From assembly GCF_001540865.1 (NCBI RefSeq), contig NC_033622.1, forward strand, positions 778,220 through 842,219: DNA of 64,000 nucleotides. Direction: 5' to 3'. This stretch comes from Ananas comosus. Its lineage: Eukaryota > Streptophyta > Magnoliopsida > Poales > Bromeliaceae. The notes beneath the pieces are model-generated. The model was not told the DNA's origin. It was given only the letters and a program-made list of their open reading frames with translations, and ran no database searches. The position numbers and the translations under genes were made by a program. Within the stretch, counting starts at the first letter, position 1. The number at the start of each line of letters is the position of its first letter. Positions 32,179 to 44,400 of the stretch are shown piece by piece.

Positions 32179-32992
32179 AAACGCGGTAATTCATTTATTG
32201 TTTATATTATTTATTTTTAAAAAAATTTAATATAGCATATTAGAGGTATATTTTTATAATTACTTTTTTACAAAAATTATTTTTGTAATCCTAAAAATTG
32301 GTAGGATCATTTCTAAAAAAAAAAAATAGTTTATTTTGCCTTTCCTTTCCAGCTTTGTTACATTTATTAATGTACCTTTATGTCCTTTCTCTTGAATGTT
32401 TAACAGATACTTCTGTTGGGTCTTGGTTTCTTTTGGCTTTCATTTCACTTTTCTTGCTATCTTGCCTCTCTCTATAGTTTTGAAATACAATTGCCCATAA
32501 TTGTTCATCTTTTCTTTTTCCTTTTATTTTAGATTTTGCTGGAACTTTATTTACCTGTTTCTCTTATATATATTTTTTCAGTTTTTTTTTCAGTTATTAA
32601 AATTTTACTTTAGCTGGAATTGCCTATAAAGTTTTATGCTTTCACTTATATGTTTCAATAATTACTCTCGTAATTTTTCATGTTTTTCATTTCATCGAAC
32701 TTTGTTACGTAATGCTTCTCAGTTTCTACTACCATTTGTAATCGGTTCTGGATCTTATCTTATTTGGCATCTCTTTTTTTCCCCCTCCCTTTGTGAAACT
32801 ATTGCAAGGTAATTAATCCCCACATATAATAAAGCTTAAGATGAATCACATGAACCATTATAAGGACCCAAAATTGGCATGTAATTACCAGGATAATATA
32901 TATGGTGAAGAATACACACAAAAAAAAGAAAAACCAATTTCACAAACCTTCACAGTTAACCATCTTTTCTAACATTTGTAGTCATAAACATC
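32179..32992. other. Spacer downstream of the PME gene
   Basis: T-rich, no exon recognised. Part near 32993 is probably the 3' UTR of the minus-strand PME. Confidence 0.45.
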
Positions 32993-35354
32993 TTATACCA
33001 TTAAACCTGCTGTGTACTTCACACCAGTAGAGGGTAACCACAAGTTGCCGTCGATAAACTGCGCCACCGTGAAGTTGACGGCCTGAGCCGAGCTGTTCAT
33101 CGCGTGGTAACCTGGCCACTTGACCCGGCCGCCCAAACCTGAGCCTGGTCCAAAGTTCATGTACTCGCCATAAAACAACGTGTCGAGCCCGAATGTTCCA
33201 TTCCATTCGAGCCACCCTTCGGGTCTGATCACGTTACCGATGTACGACTGCATTATTACCGTTCTCGAGTACTCCTTCCACGGTCGACCCAAGTACGTGT
33301 AGGTCTGGTTCGTCGTCGCATTCGCTAGGAATGTAGCAGACAAGTCCGAGTCGGCTGACACGTTGCAGAATTGGAGGGCAAATCCGGTGTTTTGGTTCGG
33401 GTCCTTACGGCCGTGGGCTGTGACGGAGTTCTTCTGATCCGGGAGGGGTCGACGCACGAAGATCTGGCAGTTTTGGAAGACGGCAGCAGCATTGCCGAAG
33501 ATGAAGTCGACGGTGCCAGAAATCCGACAGTCGCGGTAGAATTGGCGCAGGGAGTGCGCGTAGAGAGTGTCCTGATAGCCTTCGAAACTGCAACGGTAGA
33601 ACGCTGAGAGGTCCGAGTCCGACCGCAGCGCCACCGCCTGGTGCTTCGTCGGTCCTGCGGTGTTCTCGATCGTCAGGTCGCGAGCAATGAAGCCTTTGCC
33701 AGATACGGCTGCACATAGCAAATCAGAAACAAGTAAACAAAACATTTTAAATATTAAATTTTTATCCAACTGCATTAAATCTGATCAGTAATTTTAAAAT
33801 TTTAAATTTACTTTGCGCGTCAAAATTTTAGTACACCAACCAACAATTACTTCAAAAGGAAATGCGTGTGCATGTGAGGTTGTACATGTCTGTACAATCA
33901 CTGGATTTTTTTTATGGCATTAAAATCGATCCCATCCGTCCATCAGACAAACAGTGAGGATGTACAGTGTATAAATTATTATCTATTTACACGGTGTTAC
34001 GGTGCTCCATATCGTCGGTGAATATATTATTATATATTTAGTTGGGAACAATATGGACACAAAAATTAAAAAATCCAAACCCAAAAAAAATTAAAAAGAA
34101 AGAGAGAAAAAAAAATCCGGTGAGAAAAGACGAGATAATGCGAGTCCCAAGGAATCCGTAAAGCCACTGTGGTCCCCACGCGTACTGCTATTTTTGGATA
34201 CTTTAAATTTGACCCATAGGATTCACGGGGACCAAGTTTTACCTATTAAAATACTTTACAAAATTACTATTATTTATTTATTGATTAATTTATTTATTGA
34301 TTTATTTATTTTATAAGTTGTTTTTGAAGGTCTCATTCCAAATATCCCTTCCATATATAGTTATTATTAAGTTTTTTTTCTAAGTGTTAAATTAGTTACT
34401 AAAATGACAATCATTAGACTAAAAACATAGAATTATAATCTTACTAATGATTGCTGACTTAAACAGGTCATTTTGCCATATGGCGAAATGTCAAGATGGA
34501 CTGAATCACGTTCCAAATAATGTGAGATTGGTCAAGTCAAGTCATATTTCAAGTGATATAAAATTGGTTGGATCAAATTACAATCGAGATTCGTAGGTAT
34601 TGAATTGATTGTCTATTTTGAGTAGGTCAAGTTTTTAGAATTAATGATTAGCATCAACTAACAGACAGTGATGTCTAATAATTCTAACCAAATTACACTA
34701 AGTTGATGTATAAATGTAAACTTAGACAAAATTTTGACTAATCAAAATTTTAATATAAAAATGAAAAAAAGTACTGTAATCAATGAATTATTTATGATCA
34801 GAAGAATCTTAGTTGAAAGAGACAGAGAGAGAGAGAGAGAGAGAGAGTGACTGACCGACAGTGGCGCTCCTGAAAGTCGTCCAGCCGTCGATGAAATTGC
34901 GACTGCCGGTGATGACCGTCTGCCCCATGCCATCGCCCACCAGCATTAAGTTCCACTTCTTCTTCTTCACGTCCACATTCTCTCTGTACACCCCCTTCTT
35001 CACGTAGATCACGTACCTCTTCTCGCTCTCCAGCGGCGCCGCCTCCACCGCCGCCGTCACGGTCGTGTAGTTCCCGCTCCCGTCCTGCGCTACCACCGCA
35101 TCAGGCGCGAACGCTGAACTAGCAGATTGGAGAATTCTCCGCCGCGCCCCCGGTGTCACCCAATTCGGAAATCCTTCCACTAGTTTTCGACCGTTGCCGC
35201 CGCCGCCGCCACCGCCGGATGCGGCTGCAGCGATTTCGGACAAGCCTTCGCCGACGAGGGACGTGATCAGCTGGAGCCCGCCGGAGACCAGCGAGCCCAG
35301 GATGGAATCAGTGCCGTCGAAGCCCTCAGTGCATGTGTCCTGATCACGCCGCAT
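32993..35354 (-). CDS. Pectin methylesterase with intact catalytic exons; N-terminal part not visible
   Basis: Exon A (to 34856) reads from DQDTCTEGFDGTDSILGSLV, the last helix of a PMEI domain, through GRKLVEGFPNWVTPG to the mature enzyme (VVAQDGSGNYTTVTAAVEAA .. GWTTFRSATV) and ends at a phase-1 donor. Exon B is 33708-32993: AVSGKGFIARDLTIENTAGP, GYQDTLYAHSLRQFYRDC, GTVDFIFGNAAAVFQNC (catalytic Asp), YLGRPWKEYSRTVIMQSYIG, GSGLGGRVKWPGYH, stop at 32995-32993. All active-site residues (both Gln, both Asp, Arg, Trp positions) are present and no frame is broken. It removes methyl groups from wall homogalacturonan. The ATG at 35354 would give a protein without signal peptide or the first PMEI helices, so either an upstream exon exists (a CAG at 35341 could be its acceptor) or the gene is 5'-truncated. 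A GA microsatellite lies in the intron beside the donor. Confidence 0.85.
34819..34848. repeat. (GA)n microsatellite next to a splice donor
   Basis: About 28 bases of GA repeat lie within 10 bases of the PME exon A donor (GT at 34855-34854). On the transcript this is a CU-rich run. Confidence 0.9.
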
Positions 35355-36087
35355 TAAAAAATATAAATATATATATATTAAAATACTGTTTTATGGCAAC
35401 TTAAACAACGGCCTAGATAGTAAGTATTGAGTTATATGAAATAACTATTTTTTTAAAAATTTAAATTATCAAAAAATAATACTTTTAATATTTAATAGAG
35501 GTAAGATATGAATTTAAATTATATAAAAAAATTAAATAATACTAAAAATCTGATTTTAAGATCTTCTATTTTAATATCACATATAAAATAAATATAAAAT
35601 AATTTAAAAAAAAAAAAAAAGATTAAGCTATCACGTACTGCATTTTTAGTATTATTTAATTTTTTTATATATATTTATATATAAAGTATTTTAACACAAG
35701 ATTATCGATCGATCGGGTACAGGAGTATTTATATGTATGTACTATGTAAGGTGACTCTATCGTGTCGTCTGACCCAAACCGTGTTTTTTCGTGGTCGTCG
35801 AGGTATTTCGAAGGATATATTTGTGGGTTGAGGGGGATGGTAGGAGAGGAATTAATATGTATTGTAATATAGTACCGAGGAGGTGGGGGAGAACAACATT
35901 AATAAGAGGACGAATGAGAGAAGGAATAAGAGAGGGGTCGGGATAGGGAGGGTCGACGAGGGAGAAGAAGAAGAAGGAGGCGGAAGCTTGGCCTTAAGCA
36001 CGACAGCAGCAGCGACGACAGCTGCGAGGCTAGGTGCCGCCTGCTCTAGCCCTCCCACCGCAGCTACCACAGCAGCAAGAGGCCGTA
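35355..36087. other. Spacer or intron between the PME gene and the small gene
   Basis: AT-rich to about 35850, then GC-rich trinucleotide-like DNA to 36087. The latter is probably the 3' UTR of the small gene; frames open there encode only compositionally biased sequence. Confidence 0.4.
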
Positions 36088-36396
36088 CTAGCCGCCGCCG
36101 CTGGAGGCGGAGAGGAGGCGGCAGAGGCTGACGGAGCTGGAGGAGCTGGAGAGGAGGCTGCTCGAGAGGACCTGGTAGAGGCGGAGGGTCTCGTGGTCGT
36201 CGTCGTCGTCGTCGTTGTGGTTGTCGCCTCCGCCTCCGCCTCCACCTCCGCCGTGGCCCTTGGCGGCGAGGCTGGAGGCGAGGACCGAGTCGCGGCGGGA
36301 GCCGTTGGTCCACGCACGGGTGTTATTGGCAATGAGAGATTTTCGAATTCGTCGGTAGAGGATAGGAATCGCGTTTATCGCTTTTTGAATCATCAA
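36088..36396 (-). CDS. Small unrecognised protein, 102 residues
   Basis: From the ATG at 36396: MMIQKAINAIPILYRRIRKS, then LIANNTRAWTNGSRRDSVLA, SSLAAKGH, a run of nine glycines, an Asn/Asp-rich acidic run (six Asp), then HETLRLYQVLSSSLLSSSSS and a C-terminus of LCRLLSASSGGG. From about 36290 to the stop nearly every codon ends in C or G, the signature of genuine coding in GC-rich monocot genes; the two other minus-strand frames and the plus strand lack this. The basic N-terminal helix (RRIRK) suggests nucleic-acid or membrane-surface contact but no domain is recognised. It lies upstream of the PME on the same strand; whether it belongs to that gene is unclear, since its stop codon at 36090-36088 closes the frame. 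Confidence 0.55.
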   Translation of the reverse strand: MMIQKAINAIPILYRRIRKSLIANNTRAWTNGSRRDSVLASSLAAKGHGGGGGGGGGDNHNDDDDDDHETLRLYQVLSSSLLSSSSSSVSLCRLLSASSGGG

Positions 36397-36686
36397 CTAT
36401 AAGCTCTAAGGTTTAAAGTTAAGAACAACTAAATATAAAAGTTGATTCAAATAAAAACTTTTTTTTATCTGCTTCGTCATCGATGAGAGATAAAGTCAAA
36501 GCGCCCGTTTTTATGGAAGGCACGTCATTGTTTTTTTTCACTAATTTTTATATATATTATTCTATTTTAAAAAACACTAGGGCGGTTTTTAGCTTTTTGG
36601 AAAGAGTATCACAATCCATCAAAAGCGATAGGTTATTTGAAATAAGTTGTAAAAAAACAATGNCATAATCAAAAATTTGATTTTTA
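36397..36686. other. Spacer with an assembly ambiguity at 36663
   Basis: A single N at 36663. At the other N of this window (51490) coding sequence is demonstrably missing, so unknown sequence may be absent here too. No gene seen. Confidence 0.5.
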
Positions 36687-37102
36687 TAAGGGACCATTTG
36701 ATTAAGATATAATTACAAATACAGTTAAAAATGTAGCAGTTATAATTATATATATCTTATTTGATTTGATGTAGTAGAAAGTGTTGTAGCTATAAATAAT
36801 TTATTTCGCTGAATGCAGTTTGATAAATAAATTTTAAAATTTTATCATTGTATATATATAATGGTAAGATTAATTACTCTAATATTGAAAAAATATATTT
36901 TTATTTAAAAAATAATTAAGAATATAAGTTTATCTTTAATTTGCTTAAAGTTACGCTCTCCAATTGTTGCAGTTGAGCTTCCTTCTGCAGTTTCTACTAC
37001 AGCAGTTTGAGTTAAATATATCAAATCAAACAACAAATTTGCATTTACATATAATTATAACTGCAGTACAGTTGTAATTATATGCAACCAAACAGTCTCT
37101 AA
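36687..37102. mobile_element. MITE related to 31602-32178
   Basis: Ends GGGACCATTTGATTAAGATA and inverted GAGACTGTTTGGTTGCATAT, both followed inside by ATAATTACAA. CAGTTG-type palindromes lie inside. No coding. Confidence 0.6.
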
Positions 37103-37700
37103 GAATTGTGTTAGCATACATTATTTGATAATACATGAGTAATATTTATTATCAATATTTCTATCATTAAATTATTGTTATTTCATCTGCCTCCACTAAA
37201 TTTTAGATATTTAATTGCCAACTTTTTGATAATGAATATTATTTCATACCTTATTCTATCTTGACTATTTTTATAATTATCTTATATTTCTGTATTTGGT
37301 TTAATATAGTAATATAATAGGCAAGTCATTGCTGAGCTAAGAACGAAGAATTAGTTGAGTGCAGGATGGAGATCTCTCTGATTGAAATGAAGTAGTGAGA
37401 AAATATTTTTGAGAGAAACTAATCCTCTAAGCTATTAATAATTCTGTATTGCCGAAAATACTACATGTGAATAAACAAAATATAATAATTTTAAAAATTT
37501 TCTGCAGTATATAACATAAACAGAGTATGCCTTAAGATTCTAAGGTTTTGTGGAAAAGCTTTTCATACAATTTTTTCTTTCCATTTTTATGTATTTGTAT
37601 TTTAATTTTTTTTGTGAGAAAATTATCAAATTCTTAATCAATTAAGTTCGCTAGGTGTCGTAGGTACTAATTATTATTGAAGGCTTTTAATATATATATA
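37103..37700. other. AT-rich spacer, no gene recognised
   Basis: No conserved frame, repeat or regulatory motif that I can support. Confidence 0.4.
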
Positions 37701-37703
37701 TAG

Positions 37704-38242
37704 AGTGAGGCTACTATGCTATCGGAAGCACGGAGCCTTCCGTGCTTCCAACTCGTTTTCGATGTTGCGACTTTCGAATCGTCGATCGGCTCCGTTAAAC
37801 TTGATCTAGAGTATTTGAAGTACCTAGAAAATAAATTTTATTATTTTTTGATATCATTTGCCTAGTGATCGAATGAGCTCAAAATCAACAAATTTTAATG
37901 GCCGTAGTGAGCTGTTTGCAAGTTTAACGGTGTAGAAATATCCAAATCACGTGAAATTTTGATAGAAAATTCTTTATACTATATAAAACAAGATCAATAT
38001 CTTTGATTTAAAATTTTAATTTCATAATTATTACATTTTGTAAGATTTTTATTTTCAGCGTTGATTTAGCCCCTTCGTTCACTAGGCAAATGATATCGTA
38101 AAATCATAAAATTTATTTTCTAGGTATTTCAAAATCTCTAGATCAAGTTTAACGGAGCCATTGACGATTCGAAAGTCGCAACATCGAAAACGAGCTGGAA
38201 GCACGGAAGGTCCGTACTTCCGGATAGCATAGTAGCCTCACT
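37704..38242. mobile_element. Palindrome-capped foldback MITE, copy C, with altered stem
   Basis: The ends are AGTGAGGCTACTATGCTATC and its inverse. The left terminal palindrome is GGAAGCACGGA (37724-37734) pairing perfectly with TCCGTGCTTCC (37739-37749). In copies A and B the same position reads GGTAGC..GCTACC, so both sides of one base pair changed together. The right palindrome has one mismatch. Confidence 0.82.
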
Positions 38243-40246
38243 ATACTAGATATATATATTATTATATATATATATATATATATATTATATAATATATATT
38301 ATATATATATTATAATATATATATGCTTTATTAGAGATCATGGTTTTGGCATGTTATATTTGCATTATTAGTTGATAATAGTTACCCAATTATTATTTTT
38401 TTTATGAACCTAGCTATCTATTTACGCGAACACTCTACAAAATAATCATATCATGGATTTCTCTATTTAATTATGAGGATTATTCATCTGATCAAAAATA
38501 TTCAATTTTTTTTTCTATTTTCCACATTGAGTTCTAACTATTTTCTTTTTTATATTGAATCTTTAATAGCTATTTGGTTTGTGTGTTTCAATAGAGTTTT
38601 TTCTATCAAAATATATATACGTATTAATTCAAACAAATATTAGAAACTACTTATTGCCAAAAGGATCCAAACCTATTAATTAATTCTTTATTTTTTATTT
38701 TTTTTTTATTTTTTTCTTTATTGGATGAATGGAAATTGTTAGCTGTGACGCAGAGATATCTTATTTATCTTTTTCCCTAAAATATACCTTCAAAGAAAGC
38801 GACATTTCATATTAATATTGTGGTACTTAACAATTTATCGAATTATAGGCCACAAAAAAGTTTGACACTAAATGATGTCTCAATTATTTTATCTTTTAAC
38901 ATTTTTTATAATTTATTCTTTAGAGAAAAAGAACGTGCTATTTATTTTATTTATTTTTTAAAAATTAAACTAAATTATGAAATAAAGTAATTAGTCTTCA
39001 AACTTCGTTAAATATTTTACCACTTGCGCTATGACCAATCAATATATTTTAATATCTTATTGTATCTTTTAATCAATCTGATTAGTTGTTGGTGTTGTTC
39101 GTCAGTGAAAATGTTTCCTTAATTTTTGGCTAATTAAAAAGCCAGAGATTGTTTTAATTGTTCGGCGAAATCATATTCAAGGTATGGAAAAGTTTAATTA
39201 GTCGCAAGCAAAATTTTTGTAAACTACTAATTAAAATGTTATGTCACATTCGAACTATAGATTCAAAGTATGGGTTTAGGATTTAGGAGTTAAAATTTAG
39301 AAAGGATTAATTAATTACATTAATCATGAGATACGTACACATTATTTATTATGATGTTGTACGAGAGAGGGTTGTGGGATCTACCCCTTGTGGGAGACAA
39401 AATCACATGTAATGTTGCAAATTTGGTGGCTTGTCACCCTTATTTATTTGACCAGTTCAAATTAGATTTTGCACATGAAATTTTTAGAATTTAATTTGAA
39501 AATCTCAAAAATAACCTCCATATGATTTGTAATGTTCAAATTCAAATCAATTAAAACAATGGATTGCTATTATGCATTCTATATTTTGCGTACTGAGTTG
39601 TGAAAAAGAGCGTCCATATAAATCGATATTGTATGCTTATAAAAAAATAAAAAATTAAAAAATAATTGTTATTTTTCAAAAGTTTGAGCCGTTCGAATGA
39701 TTCTCTTTCTCACGTCTCATGCCAATATGCGGAATAATAAAATAGGATAAAATTAAATAAAGTTAAAATCTAATGGGATTCATTGAAATCTTATACTATA
39801 TACAAAAAAAATAAATTAAACATTTATTTGTTCTAAAATTTTAAACTGTCAAAAAATATGTCTAAATCTTATAATCTAGTCTTTGAAAGACTAAAATTTA
39901 ATCACTTGTCTTATTATTTTTTTTAATACTAAAATTTGAATGAGAATTTTAAATCTTTAAGTTATTGTGTACATTGTTTTTCATTCAAAGGAGCAGGAAC
40001 TCCAAGCTCCACACATTCAAATCAATATTTTCATGCAGTAATAAAAGACACATTCAAATCAATATTTTCATGCGGTAATGAAAGAGAGAGAAATGATGAA
40101 GATTTGCTCAGTATCTAATCTAGTTACCGCAAAAATAGATAGAAATTATTTTAAAAAAAGAAAAAACTTTTATTTGGGAGAAAATTTGGCTCGCAGAGGA
40201 CGGAAAATCATATCATAATTAAAACCAAGATAAAATTAAGCAACAT

Positions 40247-40277
<31 letters not shown>

Positions 40278-40282
40278 TAATT
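38243..40282. other. AT-rich intergenic stretch
   Basis: Contains a TA-rich tract at 38245-38330 and a 53-base tandem duplication at about 39985-40085 (CATTCAAATCAATATTTTCATG twice in near-identical context). No gene. Confidence 0.5.
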
Positions 40283-41024
40283 AATGCTACTATCCTCTTA
40301 TGAATATAGAATTCTTCGTACTCGTAAGTTATTTTTAATGATATAACGATTTAGAATATTTGAACTTCTAAAAAATAAATTTCGTAATTTTTTGAAATCA
40401 TAATGAAATCCATCAATTGGGCATAAAATGAACGGTCAAAATTGAATGACGTTCTAAAATAAATGATCGGATCCTTCAATTTAAGATCGGAGTTATTTAT
40501 CATTATCTAGGTAATGAATAAAATTTTTTATAAAAAATTCAACTAATTCCGATTCTTTTGTACTGTTAAACTAATAAGTATTTCATACCGGCCGTTAAAA
40601 ATTGTCAATTTTGAAGTATTTTGATCGCAAGATAAATAATATCAAAAACTATAAAATTTAATTTTTAAAAATTTTAAATGCTCTAGATAACATTTAGGGC
40701 CCGTTTGGTTCGAGTTATGTAATATTATAAAGTATCTCGACATATCCAGGTATCTTGGATTTCGGCGTGAGATTACTACTGATGCTGCATTAGAGTGTTT
40801 GGTTTAATACAGTAATGTAATACTAGATTATAGTGTTTATAGTATTAATATGTTTGGTTTAGTTTATAAAATTTAGAAATCCTGACATAAAAGTATAGTT
40901 TTTTTCAAAATTGCCCTTGTTGTGGTCATTTGAATATTATTTTTTGCGAAAATGACGAATGGAGGGAAGGAGATCGTGATGATTACTTGGGAGGACGACG
41001 CAATAGAAGATGATAGGTGTACGT

Positions 41025-41057
<33 letters not shown>

Positions 41058-41476
41058 AGAGACGTCGAGAGAGAGAGAGAGCGAGAGAAAGCGGCGTGCA
41101 AGAGAGAGGGCCGGGGGGAAGGCGAGAGAGATGAAAATAATGCTGTTAATTAGATTTGGGGTTGTTGGAGGGTAAAATTGTCATTTTACATAATAGGTAG
41201 TATTAACGGATTTCAGTAATGCAAGATACACGATCCCCCTCTCGTTAATATTTTCGATGTAATCCTACTCGATTTGTAATGCTATATTAACGACTAGATT
41301 ATATAGCGGATTAACCAAACACAGTTATCCTGGCAGGATTGCCTGTAATCCTGCTAGGATAACTCCAACCAAACGCATCCTTAACGATATGGATCGTTAA
41401 TTTCGAAGCTCTATTATTGAAAACAACTTATGAGTAGGAAAGCGATCGTACTCGTAAAGTATAGTATAGCGGGACT
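40283..41476. mobile_element. Palindrome-capped foldback MITE, copy I, split by a nested element
   Basis: Left end ATGCTACTATCCT followed by CTTATGAATA..TACTCGTAAG; right end ACTTATGAGTA..TACTCGTAA then AGTATAGTATAGC. The core (TTTTTAATGATATAACG, AAAATGAACGGTCAAAATTG) is that of the A-C family, but the stem is a wholly different sequence. At 40697-41380 it is interrupted by a Tourist-like MITE. Confidence 0.7.
40697..41380. mobile_element. Tourist-like (PIF/Harbinger) MITE, copy J
   Basis: Ends GGGCCCGTTTGGTTCGAGTT and inverted GGATGCGTTTGGTTGGAGTT, flanked on both sides by TTA (40694-40696, 41381-41383), the 3-bp target duplication typical of PIF/Harbinger elements. About 684 bp; includes a GA microsatellite (41035-41062) but no transposase. 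Removing it restores the continuity of element I. Confidence 0.8.
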
Positions 41477-44400
41477 CTCTCTCTCTCTATATATATATAT
41501 ATGTTACGAAAATTCAAATATGTTACGTACCCTTACGAGCCGTAATATAATGATACGTTAACTAACATACTATTCCCATGTATTGTTGATTTATTTATAC
41601 AATAGAGGGGCACCCAAAGCATGACCCTTGTTTAAACAGATAATACTATAATTAGCATATTTATTCAAGGAAATGGTTACTTTTACTCAAAAAAATTGTA
41701 TAAATAATAATTAAATAAATATATGTAAATATATCATGGAACGCGTAATGCATGCACTTTTAAGCTGGACCGTGTGGGGCCATTTAATTTGTGGTAGGGG
41801 TTTTGGCTTTTACTTCATTAAATTGTGATCATGTGTCTCTTTGTATCATACCATAAAGTTAGGGTTGGGAATGGTGTGACAATGAACCATTTTTTTGCCC
41901 ACCATGCATGGCTTTGCCCTAGCTTAGCAAATGAAGATTTTTTCTAGTAATGGACACACACTTTGCTTTCTTGAGGACCTTCCCCATGTGATGAGAGGGG
42001 CTTTCCACTTGTCGCACTGCTTTTGCTTTCAGCAATAATTTTTATTAGAACTGAGATTAAGTATATCTAAAAGTGTAACGCTTTTGCTGCATGAGAAACT
42101 AAAGTGAGACAGTTTAAATGGCAGAAACTTCGATTTAGTGGTCGGTTGTGGTTCAATTATTTAGAACGGTTGTTAAAAAGATTTTAATATAGTGGTTTCA
42201 CAGCTAGGATAGTTCTTTTTCAAACGATATTGTTTAGTGATGAGAGAAAAACTCGACATATTTACCAACGTCGCAACTGCATAAGAAGTGATAGCTATTA
42301 TAGAAATTTATGGATTATAACTTCGATTTTGTTTCTTCTTTTCATCTTTTGAATCTTTTTTAAGATTATATGTAAAATATATGACTAAAATAGATATATA
42401 ATTAGGGATTTCAATTGAAGAGAGCGAGAGATGCCTATTAACTATTTTATTAAGGGATTTAATTGACAAAATTGAAAGTTTAGGCTAAACAATTGGGGGA
42501 ATTCTATACATCTTTTCCTTATTTTAAGAGACGGTTGTCAAAGTTTATGCAATGAAAGCTTATTCTAAATAGCAGAAACTACAATATAATTAATACATCT
42601 GAAAATTTAGAAAGTGAAGTATGAGAAAGGCGTAGGCTAATTGAGTCATAGTATAGTATACCGTTGATATTTAGAACAGTTCACTGGTAACCTCATCTTT
42701 AGATGTTAAGTATTGAGGTTTCATTCTGTTATATGCGAAAAGAGTGCATGCGTGTACCCTTCGAAAAGAGGTCAAGTATAATACATTTGAAAATTCAGAA
42801 AGTAAAGTACGAGAAACATATAGGATATATAATTAAGTCACTGTATCGAATATCATCGATATTTAGAGCAGTTTACCGACAGCCTTCTCTTTAGATATAT
42901 ATTAGGTCTCGAGTTTTTATTCTGTTACGTGTGAAAAGAGTGTGAGTATGTGCACCTCGAAAAGGAGGTCAAATGCCTTGAACTGGAAAGTGAGAATAGC
43001 TATTCTCTCTTGCCCACTATTCCACATTTCTAATTCTATGCTTATCTTCTACTCTGCTCCATATATAGAGAATAACTTATTCTTATGCAAGATCTCATTT
43101 TAGTAAGAAACAAAACAAATTAAACCCAGGAGATCGAATCACGTACATTGTCCCACACAATCAATGAGGCTAATTAATTTGTTGTAACTTGATGCTCGAA
43201 CTTTTAAAATTATTGTAATTAAGTTCTGCAGTCTAATTTAATTGACTAGATATTAATATATTATTAATACAATAGTAATGTAATATCTTAATTATTATAA
43301 CATCGTCAACTATATATAGCGTTACTTCCTCAGAACAAAAGCGTCACGTTCCTCATAGTGTGAGAACCAAAAATATAATTTAGCCAAATTAATGATGATG
43401 ATTAATATTTAACACTCTACCTTGAGATATATCCCTATTAACTCGCCATTAATTGCTTATGTTCCTTCATTATTATTATTATTATTATTACTTAAAGAAT
43501 AAAACTCCAACACCTCACCTTATCCATGAACGCGTGGAATAAATCTCCCTTGTTCATTTTTTTTTTGGTTTTTAACACCTTGCATTAAATTCCTCACAGC
43601 TTGATCTGTCTCCCCAACCAACCATCTTAAATGGCTCGAACCCAAGCTCGTGGTAGGGTCACATCAACACGATTTATTTTTTTTTGAAACAATAGAATAA
43701 TTTGTTTCTCTTATTAAATGATATTTTGTCCATTGGGATTATACTTGAATCTAATTTTGGATTGAGCCAAGTGGGAGTTGTTGTTCCCTTTATTGATGTG
43801 TCTAGTTGATTTGATAGTACACTTGAGATTTCATAAAGGGGGAGAGATTTGCTTCATAATTGCGTGATTTATAGAAGACTTAATTAATTCTCACCAACAT
43901 TAGATATAGTAGTTAATTTGATCAGATGCTATTTAAGAGCAAAAGAAAAATGAAAAAGATATTGACATATATATATTTTTAATTGAAATTAATCAAATTT
44001 ACAAATTAGAAACTCATTGAAGTGGTGAAATGCCCTAGTTAGTAAATTCACGAATTATTCTCGAATTATTGAAAATTCAAATTAAACGGTCCGTTTACGA
44101 ATTTTTTCGAAAGAAAGAGAATTATTCACGAATTTTTGGGCCAGCCGAATTATTCGCGAATTATTGCGAAATTTTTAAAAATATGAATAAAAAACTTATA
44201 ATTTTATTTTTAAATATAAATTATTTTATATTTTATATCTTATATTTTATATTTTATACCAAATTCATTTTTTAAGTCGAATTTTTCAACAAATTTAAAA
44301 ATTAGAAAATAAATTTTATACGTATTATATCTGTACCGAATTTTTGCCGAATTCGAATTAACTAACTATTATGTTTTACCTTGTGAATTGTGAAAAGCAT

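Noticed and set aside
35852..36402. Arg/Pro-, Thr- and Val-rich frames in the other frames of the small gene
   Set aside because: Only the frame starting at 36396 on the minus strand shows consistent G/C third positions.
36483..36662. 60-codon plus-strand frame running into the N at 36663
   Set aside because: AT-rich, no domain, no splice context; the open end is an artefact of the ambiguous base.
40952..41134. Small Arg/Glu-rich frame
   Set aside because: It is a translation of the GA microsatellite inside the Tourist-like MITE.
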